From the NCBI GenBank assembly GCA_022822405.1, contig JAJEBT010000038.1, positions 1 through 64,000 on the forward strand: a stretch of DNA of 64,000 nucleotides, written 5' to 3'. Position 1 is the first letter of the stretch. Each line of letters opens with the position of its first letter. The position numbers and the translations under genes are program-made. Source of the stretch: Alphaproteobacteria bacterium. GTDB lineage: Bacteria; Pseudomonadota; Alphaproteobacteria; MPNO01; UBA830. Below are positions 52,365-63,982 of this stretch, piece after piece. The notes beneath the pieces were generated by a model that ran no database searches, was not told the DNA's origin, and saw only the letters and a program-made list of their open reading frames with translations.

Positions 52365-53247
52365 CTGCAGCGCCGTCCTGCCGGGCGTACCTGTCCTCGA
52401 ACTCGACCACCTCGCCGAATCCCATCAGGTCGTTGAATTCCCCGAACGGGAACAGGCGCGCGTCGCCGTCCTCGACGTTTCCCGTCGTCCCGAGCGCCGT
52501 ATAGGCGGAGGTCAGCGCGTGGCAGGCGGCGAGGAAGCCGGCTGCCGGGAATATCGCGATGCGGTAGCCGATCTCCGCGAGTTCCGCGGGCGTCAGGACC
52601 GGCGTCGCGCCGCCATTGACCATGTTGGCAAGGAGCGGAACGCCGCTGAAGCGGCGGGCGATCGCGCGCATCTCGTCGACATCGGCCGGCGCCTCGCAGA
52701 ACAGGATGTCGGCGCCCGCCTCGACATACATTTCCGCGCGCCGCATGGCCTCGTCGCTGCCGTGGGCCTTGATCGCGTCGGTGCGGGCGATGATCAGCGT
52801 GTCGTCGGACAGCCGCGAATCGAGGGCGACCCTGATCTTGTCCACCATCTCCCCGGCGGGGATGAGCCGGTGGCCCGAGAGGTGGCCGCATTTCTTCGGG
52901 AAGTCCTGGTCCTCGATCTGTATCGCGGCGACGCCCGCCCGTTCGTAGCCGCGCACGGTTTCGCGCACGTTGACGAGCCCGCCATACCCGGTATCGGCAT
53001 CGGCCATCAGCGGCGTCGTGGTGCCGCCCGCGATGCGCGCGGCCCGCGCCGCCATGTCGGTATAGGTGGCGATGCCAGCGTCCGGCAGCCCGAGATAGGA
53101 GGCCACCGTTCCGGATCCGGTCATGTAGAGCGCATGGAACTCCATGCGGTCGGCGATTCTGGCTGAGATCATGTCGAACACGCCCGGGGCGACGACAAAT
53201 TCGTTGCTGTTCCTGATCGTGTCGGCGAGGCTGGATGCGGCGCTCAT
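52357..53247 (-). CDS. isocitrate lyase / PEP mutase family protein (lyase type)
   Basis: C-C bond lyase of the PrpB/dimethylmalate-lyase group, 296 residues. Mg site MADADTGYGG and the catalytic loop FPKKCGHLSG with the Cys of true lyases are present, together with IQIEDQDFP and RTDA. This argues against a phosphonate mutase and for cleavage of a 2-methylisocitrate- or dimethylmalate-like acid, or oxaloacetate. GGAGG precedes ATG 53247. No other methylcitrate-cycle gene is nearby. Confidence 0.88.
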   Translation of the reverse strand: MSAASSLADTIRNSNEFVVAPGVFDMISARIADRMEFHALYMTGSGTVASYLGLPDAGIATYTDMAARAARIAGGTTTPLMADADTGYGGLVNVRETVRGYERAGVAAIQIEDQDFPKKCGHLSGHRLIPAGEMVDKIRVALDSRLSDDTLIIARTDAIKAHGSDEAMRRAEMYVEAGADILFCEAPADVDEMRAIARRFSGVPLLANMVNGGATPVLTPAELAEIGYRIAIFPAAGFLAACHALTSAYTALGTTGNVEDGDARLFPFGEFNDLMGFGEVVEFEDRYARQDGAADG

Positions 53248-53318
53248 GGAACCTCCGGCTATGGACGGGTGTGAATATAGGCCGGCCGGGGATTCTGGCA
53301 AGCGCCGGCGCCGGGACT

Positions 53319-54620
53319 CTACGGCGTCAGGACGTCCGCGATTTCGGCCGACCAAGAAATCAGCGCAGCGTCCGCTCCCGGACGCGCCACGAGCTGTACG
53401 CCGAGCGGCATCCCGGCAGGGCCGGCCGCGACGGGCAGGGTGATCGCGGGGCCGTGCATCAGCGTCCACGTGCGGTTGAACGACGATACCGATATACGCT
53501 CAAGGTCGGCCGGCGCCTCTCCTGCGGTCGACGGCGTCAGGAGGACGGGAAACGTCTCGAAGATCCTGCCGAGGGCAGTTCGGGCCACTGCCGCCGCGGC
53601 GCGCGCCCCGTCGTAGTCGCCCTCTGTCCAGGACGATCTGCCCGCCTCCTGAAGCCAGTGGTTCATGCCGTCCATGCCGGCGCGGTATTCTTCCGCCAGA
53701 GCCTGCTTTGCCTCGAAATTGGAAATCACCCGGAAAGTACTCTCGATGGCGTCGAACTCCGGCGGCAGGTCGATGTCCGCGACGTCGTAGCCGGCCGCGC
53801 CGAGCGCCGCGGCGGCGTTCTCGAGCACCGTCCTCGCCGGGGGTTCCGCCTCGTCCCAGGCCGCGGTGCGGCACAACCCGATGCGCGGCCGCGCATCACC
53901 CGCGGCGGCGCTCTCTCCCGTCACCGCGCCGTGGACCAGTCCGATATCGGCCACCGATCTCGCAAAATAGCCGAGCGTGTCGAGGTGCGGCTTGAGGTTC
54001 CGGATGCCGCCCCGGTCGAGACCGTCGAGCGACGCCTTGTATCCAACCACCCCGCAGAAGGCCGCCGGCAGGATGACCGAGCCGCCGGTCTGGGTGCCGT
54101 TGGCGAGCGGCGCCATGAAGGCGGCGACGGCTGCCGCCGAGCCGCTGGAGGAAACGCCCGGCGACCGGTCCGTGCCGTGCGGGTTGCGTACGCCGACCGG
54201 AACCGGGCTCGCGAACTCTGTCGTCGTGGTCTTGCCGAGTATGACGGCGCCCGCCCTTCGAAGCGCCGCGACGCAGTTCGAATCGACCGCCGGCCGGTGC
54301 CCTTCGTAGAGTGCCGAGCCGTATTCCGTCGGCATGTCGAACGTGTCCAGGACGTCCTTCACGCCGACCGGTACGCCGTGCAGCGGCCCGCGGGGCCCGG
54401 TGGCCGCATCCCTCTCGCGCGCCTGTTCCAGCGCCAGTCCGGGATCGACGAACCGCCAGGCGCCGAGCTCGCCGTCGCATTTTCCGATGCGTTCGAGGCA
54501 GGCGCCGACCAGGGCCTCGGAGGTGATCTCGCCCGCCGCGATCCGCCGCGCCGCCTCGGTGGCGGTCAGGCTGCAGAGGCCGTCCGCCGCGACGAGGCTT
54601 CCCGTTTCCGTGTCCGTCAT
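53319..54620 (-). CDS. amidase (amidase signature family)
   Basis: Hydrolyses amides with a Ser-cisSer-Lys triad, 433 residues. Lys in VPVGVKDVLDT, the glycine/serine stretch PGVSSSGSAAAVAA (cis-Ser) and the nucleophile Ser in TQTGGSVILPAAFCG are all present. It is not GatA: the C-terminal part is short and the GatB/C genes are absent. The gene starts 7 nt after the CoA-ligase stop, so an amide whose acid product is then activated to CoA is a reasonable guess, untested. Confidence 0.9.
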   Translation of the reverse strand: MTDTETGSLVAADGLCSLTATEAARRIAAGEITSEALVGACLERIGKCDGELGAWRFVDPGLALEQARERDAATGPRGPLHGVPVGVKDVLDTFDMPTEYGSALYEGHRPAVDSNCVAALRRAGAVILGKTTTTEFASPVPVGVRNPHGTDRSPGVSSSGSAAAVAAFMAPLANGTQTGGSVILPAAFCGVVGYKASLDGLDRGGIRNLKPHLDTLGYFARSVADIGLVHGAVTGESAAAGDARPRIGLCRTAAWDEAEPPARTVLENAAAALGAAGYDVADIDLPPEFDAIESTFRVISNFEAKQALAEEYRAGMDGMNHWLQEAGRSSWTEGDYDGARAAAAVARTALGRIFETFPVLLTPSTAGEAPADLERISVSSFNRTWTLMHGPAITLPVAAGPAGMPLGVQLVARPGADAALISWSAEIADVLTP

Positions 54621-54627
54621 CGCCCCG

Positions 54628-56211
<1,584 letters not shown>

Positions 56212-56319
56212 GTTGGCGAGTCTCCTGATCCGCGTGCGCCCGGTTTCAGCGCCCGATTTAACCCCGTTCGCCATGCGCGTCCAGCATGCGGGCCGGCGGC
56301 CCCGGGGTTCGGGACGTCG

Positions 56320-57135
56320 TCAGCCGGCCTCGGTCCGGGATGCGGCCGCGCGTCTCCGGTCGCGGACCTTCTTGTATACCAGCGGAATGCAGGACAGTAC
56401 CGAGAGGCCGATGATCGGCGCGAGCACTCGCGGCGAAAAGATGATTCCCAGATCCAGGTCGCCGCCCTGGTCCAGTACCGCTCCCGCTCCGTCGCCCACC
56501 AGCGCGTAGACGAAGGAACCCGGGATGATGCCGACGAGCGTACATATCAGGTACAGCTTGAAGCTGATGCCGAGAAATGCCGGCACCAGGTTCACGAGGA
56601 AGAACGGAAACAGCGGCACCAGCCGCAGGACGAGCATGTAGCTGACGCCGTTCTCCTGGAACTCGGTCTCCATGCGCCTGATCGCCGGTCCGGCCCGCGT
56701 CCTGAGCCAGTCGCCGAAGGCGTAGCGCGCGGCGAGGAATACCGCGGCCGAGCCGGTGGTCGCGCCGACGACCGTGTAAAGCGTTCCGAGAAACGGGCCG
56801 TAGAGGAAGCCGCCGGTCACGGTGATAATGGTCGCCCCCGGCACCGAGAACGCGACGGCCGTGGCGTAGACCGCCATGTAGACGAGGGCCGCCATGAAGC
56901 CGTTCTCGCCGACCCATGACTGAATGGCCACGCGGTGCTCTTTCAGCGTGTCGAGCGAGAGATACCGGTCGAGGCCGAGCGCGAAGAACGCTGCGAGGCC
57001 CGCAACGAGGATCGCCGCCGGTATCAGGCGCTTGAGTGAAAGCGGCGTCTTCTTCCTGCTGCCGCCCGCAGTGTCGCCAGACGGCGAATCCGTGTTGCCG
57101 GCCGGTTCCGGCGCGGCGGGGTCGCTATCGCTCAT
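56320..57135 (-). CDS. TVP38/TMEM64 (DedA-like) membrane protein
   Basis: Inner-membrane protein of 271 residues with about five to six hydrophobic segments. The SNARE-associated/VTT domain signature is [23 protein letters not shown], then [20 protein letters not shown]. The first 30 residues are polar and Pro/Ser-rich. Family members transport or scramble lipids. It is the upstream end of the eleven-gene minus-strand run, 108 bp before the CoA ligase. Function here unknown. Confidence 0.88.
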   Translation of the reverse strand: MSDSDPAAPEPAGNTDSPSGDTAGGSRKKTPLSLKRLIPAAILVAGLAAFFALGLDRYLSLDTLKEHRVAIQSWVGENGFMAALVYMAVYATAVAFSVPGATIITVTGGFLYGPFLGTLYTVVGATTGSAAVFLAARYAFGDWLRTRAGPAIRRMETEFQENGVSYMLVLRLVPLFPFFLVNLVPAFLGISFKLYLICTLVGIIPGSFVYALVGDGAGAVLDQGGDLDLGIIFSPRVLAPIIGLSVLSCIPLVYKKVRDRRRAAASRTEAG

Positions 57136-57447
57136 CGGTCCTGTCCCTGTCCGCCCCGGCCGCGGCTCCGCGAGGGCCTGCATCGGCGCGCAGGCGGCGG
57201 GGAGTGCGGGCATGATAGGCGAACTGCCCTCGATCCTCAATCTTGCCGGCAGTCGCCCGGCCTCCCGCCGCGGGTGCCGGTCGAAAGGGCGCCGCTGTCC
57301 GGAGAACGGATGTTTCGTGCCCGCGCAACTGGTTGGATGCCTGCCGGCTGTGATAGGTTGGACACGGATGCGGTCTCGCCCGGCCGGCGATTCGACGGAT
57401 CGCGGGCCGGCGGGCCGGACGGCGAAACTCCGGGAGGGACAGACGGA
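57136..57447. other. divergent intergenic region upstream of fhs
   Basis: No gene is supported. A TTGGAT near 57332 followed by a GATAGG about 15 bp on is the only promoter-like pair towards fhs and is weak. I see no riboswitch pattern that I could defend; the rest is GC-rich. Confidence 0.3.
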
Positions 57448-59127
57448 ATGAGTACGCATCTGACCGACATCGAGATCGCGCGCGGGGCCGAATCCGTTCC
57501 GATTGCCGAGATCGGCGCGAAGCTCGACATTCCGCCCGGCGCCCTTCGCGTCTACGGTTCGGACAAGGCCAAGATCGACCACGGTTTCCTCGCCGGCCTC
57601 GGTGACCGTCCGTCCGGCAAGCTGATCCTCGTGACCGCCATCACGCCGACGCCTGCGGGCGAGGGCAAGACGACGACGACCGTCGGTCTGGGCGACGGCC
57701 TCTCGCGGATCGGCAAGAAGGCCGCGATCTGCATCCGGGAACCGTCGCTCGGCCCCTGCTTCGGCATGAAGGGCGGCGCCGCCGGCGGCGGATACGCGCA
57801 GGTGGTGCCGATGGAGGACATCAACCTCCATTTCACCGGGGACATGCACGCCATCGGGGCTGCCCACAACCTGCTGTCGGCGATGATCGACAATCACATC
57901 TACTGGGGCAACGGGCTGGAGCTCGATTCCCGGCGGGTGTCGTGGCGCCGCGTGGTGGACATCAACGACCGGGCGCTCCGCGGGATCGTCACCAGCCTCG
58001 GTGGGGTGGCCAACGGCTTCGTGCGCGAAACCGGCTTCGACATCACCGTGGCCTCGGAAATCATGGCCATCTTCTGCCTCGCCGACTCGCTCGGCGATCT
58101 CGAGCGGCGGCTCGGCAACATCATCGTCGGCCGGACCCGGACCCAGGCGCCGGTCACCGCGCGCGAACTGGAAGCGGGCGGTGCGATGACGGTGCTCCTG
58201 CGCGACGCCCTGATGCCGAACCTCGTCCAGACCCTGGAGAACACGCCCGCGCTGGTGCATGGCGGGCCCTTCGCCAACATCGCCCACGGGTGCAATTCGG
58301 TGATGGCGACGAACGCCGCGCTCCGGCTTGCCGACTACGTGGTGACGGAGGCGGGATTCGGCGCCGATCTCGGCGGCGAGAAGTTCTTCGACGTCAAGTG
58401 CCGGAAGGCCGGCCTCAGGCCGGACGCGGCGGTCATCGTCGCCACCGTCCGGGCGCTCAAGATGCATGGTGGCGTGGCCCGGGACGACCTCGGGACCGAG
58501 AATGCGGAGGCGGTGTCGGCGGGGCTCGTCAACCTCAGGCGCCACATCGAGAACGTCGGGCGCTTCGGGGTTCCCGCCATCGTCGGGATCAACCGGTTCA
58601 CCGGCGACACCGACGCCGAGGTCGCGTGCATCGAGGACGGCCTCGCCGATCTCGGCATTCCGGTCGTCGCCTGCACCCACTGGGCCGACGGCGGGGCGGG
58701 CATCGAGGCGCTCGCCCGCCAGGTCGTCGACACCGTCGAAAGCGGCGCGGCCGACTTTGCGCCGATCTATCCCGACGACATGGGCCTGTTCGAGAAGATC
58801 GAGACGGTCTGCCGCAAGATCTACCGTGCCGGACAGGCCACGGCGCCGGCCCGCGTCCGCGACCAGCTGCGGCGCTGGGAAGACGAAGGCTACGGGCACC
58901 TTCCCGTGTGCCTGGCCAAGACCCAGTACAGCTTCTCGACGGATCCGGACCTCAAGGGCGCGCCCGAGGGCCACGAGATCCCGGTGCGCGAGGTCCGGCT
59001 GTCGGCCGGCGCGGAATTCGTGGTCGCGATCTGCGGCGAGATCATGACGATGCCCGGCCTGCCGCGGGTGCCTGCCGCCAACTCCATCGGGCTCGATGCC
59101 GACGGGCAGGTTCAGGGCCTGTTCTGA
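57448..59127 (+). CDS. fhs: formate--tetrahydrofolate ligase
   Basis: Makes 10-formyl-THF from formate, THF and ATP in one-carbon metabolism. The 559-residue protein matches the family length, with P-loop [12 protein letters not shown] (66-77), [55 protein letters not shown] and the late [21 protein letters not shown] precedes the ATG. It stands alone before an MFS gene 115 bp downstream. Could use formate released in demethylation reactions by Rieske enzymes, which is an inference. Confidence 0.97.
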   Translation: MSTHLTDIEIARGAESVPIAEIGAKLDIPPGALRVYGSDKAKIDHGFLAGLGDRPSGKLILVTAITPTPAGEGKTTTTVGLGDGLSRIGKKAAICIREPSLGPCFGMKGGAAGGGYAQVVPMEDINLHFTGDMHAIGAAHNLLSAMIDNHIYWGNGLELDSRRVSWRRVVDINDRALRGIVTSLGGVANGFVRETGFDITVASEIMAIFCLADSLGDLERRLGNIIVGRTRTQAPVTARELEAGGAMTVLLRDALMPNLVQTLENTPALVHGGPFANIAHGCNSVMATNAALRLADYVVTEAGFGADLGGEKFFDVKCRKAGLRPDAAVIVATVRALKMHGGVARDDLGTENAEAVSAGLVNLRRHIENVGRFGVPAIVGINRFTGDTDAEVACIEDGLADLGIPVVACTHWADGGAGIEALARQVVDTVESGAADFAPIYPDDMGLFEKIETVCRKIYRAGQATAPARVRDQLRRWEDEGYGHLPVCLAKTQYSFSTDPDLKGAPEGHEIPVREVRLSAGAEFVVAICGEIMTMPGLPRVPAANSIGLDADGQVQGLF

Positions 59128-59242
59128 GACTTCCGTCCTTTCGCCGTCGAACGCGCCCGCGGGCGCTGCCCCCCGTGCGCGCAGGCCGCCGCTCCGCTGG
59201 CCGTGACCGCCGGCGCGGCGCGGTGCGGGAATCGCGCTGACG

Positions 59243-60487
59243 ATGGCCCTGGCTCCCGGAACGGCCGCCGACGGCGGCCCCGCCGCTGCTCCCCACCCCT
59301 ATCGCTGGTTCATGCTGGCCGGGCTGTGGCTGCTCTACTTTTCCTTCGCGATGTCGATGGTGGCGCTGGCGCCGCTGGTCTATGTCGTGATGACCGATCT
59401 CGGCATGCACAGGGGCGAGATGGGGATGGTGCTTGCCGCCTGGCAGCTCACATACATCCTGTCCTCGCTGCCGTGCGGCAGCCTGATGGACCGGTTCGGC
59501 CCGCGGTGGATGATGTTCGCGGCGTCGCTGGTCGTCGCCGCCTCGGTCATGCTGCGCGGCTTCGCCGTGGATTACTGGACGCTGCTCCTCGCCGTCATGG
59601 TGTTCGGGCTCGGCGGCCCGCTGATCTCTTCCGGCGCCCCGAAGGTGGTCAGCCTGTGGTTCGCCGGCCGGGAACGGGGCTTCGCGCTCGGCGTCTATTT
59701 CACGGGCAACGGCTGCGGCAGCATCTTCACCGTGGCGCTGACCAACAGCGTCATGCTTCCGGCGGCGGGCGGCGACTGGCGCAACGTCATGTTCATCTAT
59801 GCCGGCGTGATCGTGGTCACCGGCCTGGCGTGGCTGCTGATCAGCGCGCATCCGGAAAGCCGCGCCGTCGAGGCGCGCCTGAAGGGCGAGGACAGGCTTC
59901 CGGTGCGCGAGGTCTTCCTGCGGCTGGCCCGCGACCCCGTGGTGCGCATCGTCCTGCTCATGGGCCTGTTCATCCTGTTCTACATTCACGGAACCTATCA
60001 CTGGATGCCGGACCTGCTGCGCAGCTACGGGATGACGCCGGCCGAGGCCGGCTACTGGGCCGCGCTTCCGACCCTGTTCGGCATGGGAGCTTCGCTCCTG
60101 CTTCCGCGGCTGGCCACGCCCGAGCGCCGCTTCTCGATCCTGCTCGCCCTGTTTGCCTGCGCCGCGCTCGCCGTGCTCCTGATCTGGTCGGCCTGGCTGC
60201 CCCTGGTCGCGGCCGGGCTCGTCCTCCAGGGCGTGTGCCGCGGCGCCACGACCTCGATTGCGCTCCTGTACCTGATGGACAACCGCAGCAGCAGCAGCCG
60301 CATGGGCGCCGCCAGCGGGCTCTTCTTCTCGGTCGGAGAGGTCGGCGGCGTGCTCGGCCCGATGTCGGTGGGCGCCGTCGCGCACTGGACCGGGGACTTC
60401 GACGCCTCGCTGTTCATGATGGTCGGCATTTCGGCGCTTCTCGTCCTCGTCCTGCTGCGCCTTCGTGCGGTCCGCGACGCGTCCTGA
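59243..60487 (+). CDS. MFS transporter (NarK/CynX-like group)
   Basis: A 12-segment inner-membrane carrier, 414 residues. GSLMDRFGPRWMM in the 2-3 loop and GRERGFALGVYFTGNGCGSI in the fourth and fifth segments place it in the major facilitator superfamily; AAPHPYRWFMLAGLWLLYFSFAMSMVALAPL starts it as in small-anion or carboxylate porters. It follows fhs on the same strand, so a one-carbon or organic acid substrate is conceivable, but the sequence does not say. Confidence 0.85.
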   Translation: MALAPGTAADGGPAAAPHPYRWFMLAGLWLLYFSFAMSMVALAPLVYVVMTDLGMHRGEMGMVLAAWQLTYILSSLPCGSLMDRFGPRWMMFAASLVVAASVMLRGFAVDYWTLLLAVMVFGLGGPLISSGAPKVVSLWFAGRERGFALGVYFTGNGCGSIFTVALTNSVMLPAAGGDWRNVMFIYAGVIVVTGLAWLLISAHPESRAVEARLKGEDRLPVREVFLRLARDPVVRIVLLMGLFILFYIHGTYHWMPDLLRSYGMTPAEAGYWAALPTLFGMGASLLLPRLATPERRFSILLALFACAALAVLLIWSAWLPLVAAGLVLQGVCRGATTSIALLYLMDNRSSSSRMGAASGLFFSVGEVGGVLGPMSVGAVAHWTGDFDASLFMMVGISALLVLVLLRLRAVRDAS

Positions 60488-60673
60488 GCCGCGGGTGACC
60501 GGTTAGTTCGAATTTTCCAAGTCTAGCCTGGCATCGGACGGCGACGAGATCGTCTTCCGGATCGTCCGCGCCCGGCCGCCCCCCGGCGGGGGTTTCACGC
60601 GGGTTCCAATTCCGGCCTGCATCCGTCGTCAAGGCGTCGATTTGTACCCGCGCGAAGGCTTCGCTCGTGCTTC

Positions 60674-61099
60674 TCACGCTGTGGCCCACGGATCGACGAC
60701 CTCGATCCCCATACCCTCGAAGTCCCGAACATTGCGGGTCGCCACCCCCATGTCGCGGGCGTACGCGATCGCCGCGATCTGGCAGTCCGCCGGTGCGAAT
60801 GGGCGGCCCATGGCACGACGCATGGCGGCGAGCTCGGCATACACGCGGGCTGCCTCTCTCTCGAATGGCAACACCCGGTCGTCGAAGGCGTGGCGCAGCA
60901 TCCGCTCAATGTCCAACACCAGAGTCTCGCGCCGCCGGCCTGCCGGCAGAATGGCGGCACCGTAGCGCAACTCTGCTTCGCCGACCGCTGAGAAGAACAA
61001 TTCCTCCAGAGGATATGCGGCGGCCCAGGCTCCGACGACGGGATCGGGCGAAGGACGCAACAGTTCGGACACGACATTGGTGTCCAACAACATGGTCAT
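60674..61099 (-). CDS. PIN-domain toxin, VapC/FitB type
   Basis: Probable RNase toxin of a type II system, 141 residues. The PIN acidic residues can be seen: Asp in MLLDTNVVSELL, Glu in SAVGEAELRYGAA, Asp in FAPADCQIAAIA and the last in TRNVRDFEG. It begins 10 nt after the antitoxin stop. It is closest to the FitB/VapC group, as is the partner to FitA. The 186-bp gap beyond it holds nothing I recognise. Confidence 0.9.
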   Translation of the reverse strand: MTMLLDTNVVSELLRPSPDPVVGAWAAAYPLEELFFSAVGEAELRYGAAILPAGRRRETLVLDIERMLRHAFDDRVLPFEREAARVYAELAAMRRAMGRPFAPADCQIAAIAYARDMGVATRNVRDFEGMGIEVVDPWATA

Positions 61100-61109
61100 G
61101 ATCGTGGGC

Positions 61110-61352
61110 TCAATCGAAGGACGGCGGCTCGCGCATGGGTTCGCGTGGCGGCAACTCCAGGTCCACGCCCCGGGTCGGGCCAAAATATGAACCGACGATC
61201 TCCGTCAGGTTGCGGGAACTCGGCTTTCGCCCCACGGCATCGCGCAGGATGCGCCGCGCCTCCTCTTCCATTGACCGTCCGTTGTCCGCTGCGCGGACCC
61301 GCAGGCGGGTTTTCACGTCGTCGTCGAGATTGCGGATCGTGATGCTCGCCAT
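61110..61352 (-). CDS. ribbon-helix-helix antitoxin, FitA/VapB type
   Basis: DNA-binding antitoxin of 80 residues. ASITIRNLDDDVKTRLRVRAADNGRSMEEEARRIL is a textbook FitA-type ribbon-helix-helix dimerisation and operator-binding domain (residues 2-40); the rest, ending REPPSFD, should wrap the toxin. GAGGAAG precedes the ATG. The operator just upstream is a perfect palindrome lying between the promoter boxes, as expected for autoregulation by the FitAB complex. Confidence 0.93.
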   Translation of the reverse strand: MASITIRNLDDDVKTRLRVRAADNGRSMEEEARRILRDAVGRKPSSRNLTEIVGSYFGPTRGVDLELPPREPMREPPSFD

Positions 61353-61380
61353 GGTTCTCTTCCTCTCCGGCAAGGGCTTC

Positions 61381-61408
61381 ATTGTAAGGACGATTGCGAT
61401 GCAATCAA
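61381..61408 (-). promoter_or_regulatory. promoter and operator of the FitAB-type toxin-antitoxin operon
   Basis: On the minus strand, TTGATT (61408-61403) and TACAAT (61386-61381) are 16 bp apart. A perfect palindrome GATTGC-GAT-GCAATC (61392-61406) fills the spacer and overlaps the -35 box. The start codon of the antitoxin is 28 bp after the -10. The layout is what an autoregulated toxin-antitoxin promoter should look like. Confidence 0.7.
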
Positions 61409-61617
61409 GACGCTCCGATCCGAAACGCCGCTCGCCCCGCCACTGACCGACACCTCCGGAAGTTCCGTTACCTGTCGTTGCACCGCCGCAGACAGCGCCG
61501 CTACTGATTTGCCGGTTGCCCGTATCCGTATAGCAGCGTCGCACCTTGCGAGCGGCGGCTTCAGGCGGTATTCAGTCCCGGGCGCGTTTTTGCGATCCGT
61601 TGCGCAGGGAGCACGGC

Positions 61618-63957
61618 ATGACGAAGTTCGGAGTGGGACAGGGCGTACCGCGCTGGGAAGATCCGCGCCTGCTGCGCGGCGGCGGACGATACTCCGACGA
61701 CCTCGATCGTCCGGGACAGGCCTACGGCCATGTGCTGCGGTCCCCATACGCGCACGCCGAGATCGCCTCCGTGGATGCGGCCGCCGCGGCCGCCGCTCCG
61801 GGCGTTCTCGGCGTCTGGACGGGAGAGGACTACGCGGCCTCCGGCCTCGGCAATCTGCCGTGCGTGGTCCCGCGCGAGAAGCCGGACGGGTCGCCGATGT
61901 TCACGCCGCCCAACGCGCCGCTGCGCCGCGGCGCGGTCAAGATGGTCGGCGATCCCGTCGCCTGGGTGGTCGCCGAGACGGCGGCGCAGGCGCACGATGC
62001 CGCGGAGCTCATCGAGGTCGACTACGTGCCGCGCGCGTCGGTCACCGCGACCGCCGACGCGCTTGCGGAAGGCGCTGCCGCGGTCTGGGACGAGGCGCCC
62101 GGAAACGTGTGCTTCGTCTTCGAGCTCGGCGATCGCGAAAAGACCGACCAGGCCTTTGCGGACGCCGCTCACGTGACCCGCCTGGAGCTCGACATCACCC
62201 GCGTTTCGGTGGCTCCGATGGAACCACGGGCCTGCATCGGGGAGTACGACCGTTTCGAGGACCGCTACACGCTCCATACCGGCACCCAGGGCCCGCACGG
62301 TGTCCGCCAGGCCATCGCCGAACCGGTCCTCGGCATTCCCCAGAACAGGCTGCGCGTGGTCTCGGAGGACATGGGCGGCGCCTTCGGCATGCGCTCCGGC
62401 CCCTATCCCGAGAACATCCTCTGCCTGTGGACGGCGCGGCTTCTCGGCCGGCCGGTCAAGTGGACCGGCGACCGCACCGAATCGTTCCAGTCCGACGACC
62501 AGGCCCGCGACAACATCTCGACCGTGGAGCTGGCGCTCGACGCCGACGGCATCTTTCTCGGGCTCCGCGTCACGACGATCGCCAATCTCGGCGCCTATCT
62601 GACGCTTCTCGGCCCCCATTCATCGACCAACAACCTGGGGTCGCTGTCCAACACCTACCGCACGCCGGCCATCTACACCCACGTGACCGGCGTGTTCACC
62701 AACACCAATTCCACCGGCCCCTACCGCGGCGCCGGCCGGCCGGAGGCCGTCTACTGCGTCGAACGGGTGATCGACACCGCAGCCCGCGAGACCGGGATCG
62801 ATCCCGCTGAGCTGCGGCGCCGCAACCTGATTCCGCCGATCTCGGAGCCCTACGGCACCGGCTTCCTCTTCACCTACGATTCCGGCGAGTTCGAAGCCAA
62901 CATGAACAGCGCGCTCGAAATGATCGACCATGCCGGGTTCGAGGCGCGGCGCCGCGAGGCGTCGGCGCGCGGCCGGCTGCGCGGCATCGGGATCGCGAAC
63001 TGCATCGAGCAGTCCGCGGGCGGGCCGCCCGAATGGGCGCAGATAAGGATCGACGGTTCGGGCACCGCGACCCTGATCATGGGCACCCACAATCATGGCC
63101 AGGGCCACGAGACCATCTTCCGGCAGATGCTGTGCGACATGCTCGGGCTCGAGTTCGAGCAGGTGCGCATCGTCCAGGGGGATTCGGATGTCGCGATGAT
63201 GGGCACGGGAACCTTCGGTTCGCGCTCGTCGGGGGTCGGCGGCGCCTCGATCGGGCTTGCCGCGGAAAGGATCGTCGAGAAATGCCGGCAGCTCGTCGCC
63301 CATCATCTCGAGGCGGCGCCGGAAGACCTCGAGTTCGCCGACGGCGTGTTCACGATTGCCGGCACCGACAAGGCGATGACGCTGACCGAGGCGGCGCGTC
63401 ATGCGCACAACTTCATGACGGCGCCGCCCGGCTTCGAGCTCGGCCTCGACGAATGGGCGGCATGGTCGCCGCCGGCGCCGACCTTTCCCAACGGCAGCCA
63501 TGTCTGCGAGGTCGAGATCGACACCGCTACGGGCACCGTCGAGATCGTGCGCTACTGCATGGTCGACGACGTCGGCACCGTCGTCAATCCGCTCCTGCTC
63601 GCGGGCCAGATTCACGGCGGCGCGGCCCAGGGGCTGGGCCAGATCCTGTGCGAGAACATGCTCTGGGACGGCGATTCGGGACAGATGGTTTCAGGGTCCT
63701 TCATGGATTACGCCATGCCGAGGGCCGAGGACTGCCCGCCGTTCGAGATGCGGGAGAACGAGGTGCCGAGCCCGACCAACCCGATGGGCATCAAGGGCGC
63801 CGGCGAGGCCGGCTGCGTCGGCGCCATGCCGGCGGTGATGAATGCCGTGTGCGACGCGCTGGCGCCGCTCGGCATCAGGAGCTTCGACATGCCGGCGAGC
63901 CCGGCGCGGCTGTGGGAGGCGATCCGTTCGGCCCGGCCGGCCGAGGCCGCCGAGTAG
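61618..63957 (+). CDS. xanthine dehydrogenase-family molybdopterin-binding subunit (CoxL-like), second copy
   Basis: Molybdenum hydroxylase large subunit, 779 residues, ATG 61618 with AGGGAGC upstream. GVPRWEDPRLLRGGGRYSDD starts the hammerhead domain. Active-site parts: GGAFGMRS, the form II-type loop GPYRGAGRPE (about residue 369), HGQGHETIFRQ and catalytic Glu in KGAGEAG (about 728). It is clearly homologous to, but diverged from, the one at 32-35 kb. No CoxS or CoxM gene precedes it; only 43 bp follow before the window ends, so partners could lie beyond. Confidence 0.9.
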   Translation: MTKFGVGQGVPRWEDPRLLRGGGRYSDDLDRPGQAYGHVLRSPYAHAEIASVDAAAAAAAPGVLGVWTGEDYAASGLGNLPCVVPREKPDGSPMFTPPNAPLRRGAVKMVGDPVAWVVAETAAQAHDAAELIEVDYVPRASVTATADALAEGAAAVWDEAPGNVCFVFELGDREKTDQAFADAAHVTRLELDITRVSVAPMEPRACIGEYDRFEDRYTLHTGTQGPHGVRQAIAEPVLGIPQNRLRVVSEDMGGAFGMRSGPYPENILCLWTARLLGRPVKWTGDRTESFQSDDQARDNISTVELALDADGIFLGLRVTTIANLGAYLTLLGPHSSTNNLGSLSNTYRTPAIYTHVTGVFTNTNSTGPYRGAGRPEAVYCVERVIDTAARETGIDPAELRRRNLIPPISEPYGTGFLFTYDSGEFEANMNSALEMIDHAGFEARRREASARGRLRGIGIANCIEQSAGGPPEWAQIRIDGSGTATLIMGTHNHGQGHETIFRQMLCDMLGLEFEQVRIVQGDSDVAMMGTGTFGSRSSGVGGASIGLAAERIVEKCRQLVAHHLEAAPEDLEFADGVFTIAGTDKAMTLTEAARHAHNFMTAPPGFELGLDEWAAWSPPAPTFPNGSHVCEVEIDTATGTVEIVRYCMVDDVGTVVNPLLLAGQIHGGAAQGLGQILCENMLWDGDSGQMVSGSFMDYAMPRAEDCPPFEMRENEVPSPTNPMGIKGAGEAGCVGAMPAVMNAVCDALAPLGIRSFDMPASPARLWEAIRSARPAEAAE

Positions 63958-63982
63958 GGGCTAGGATGGAAGCGGAAAAGAC

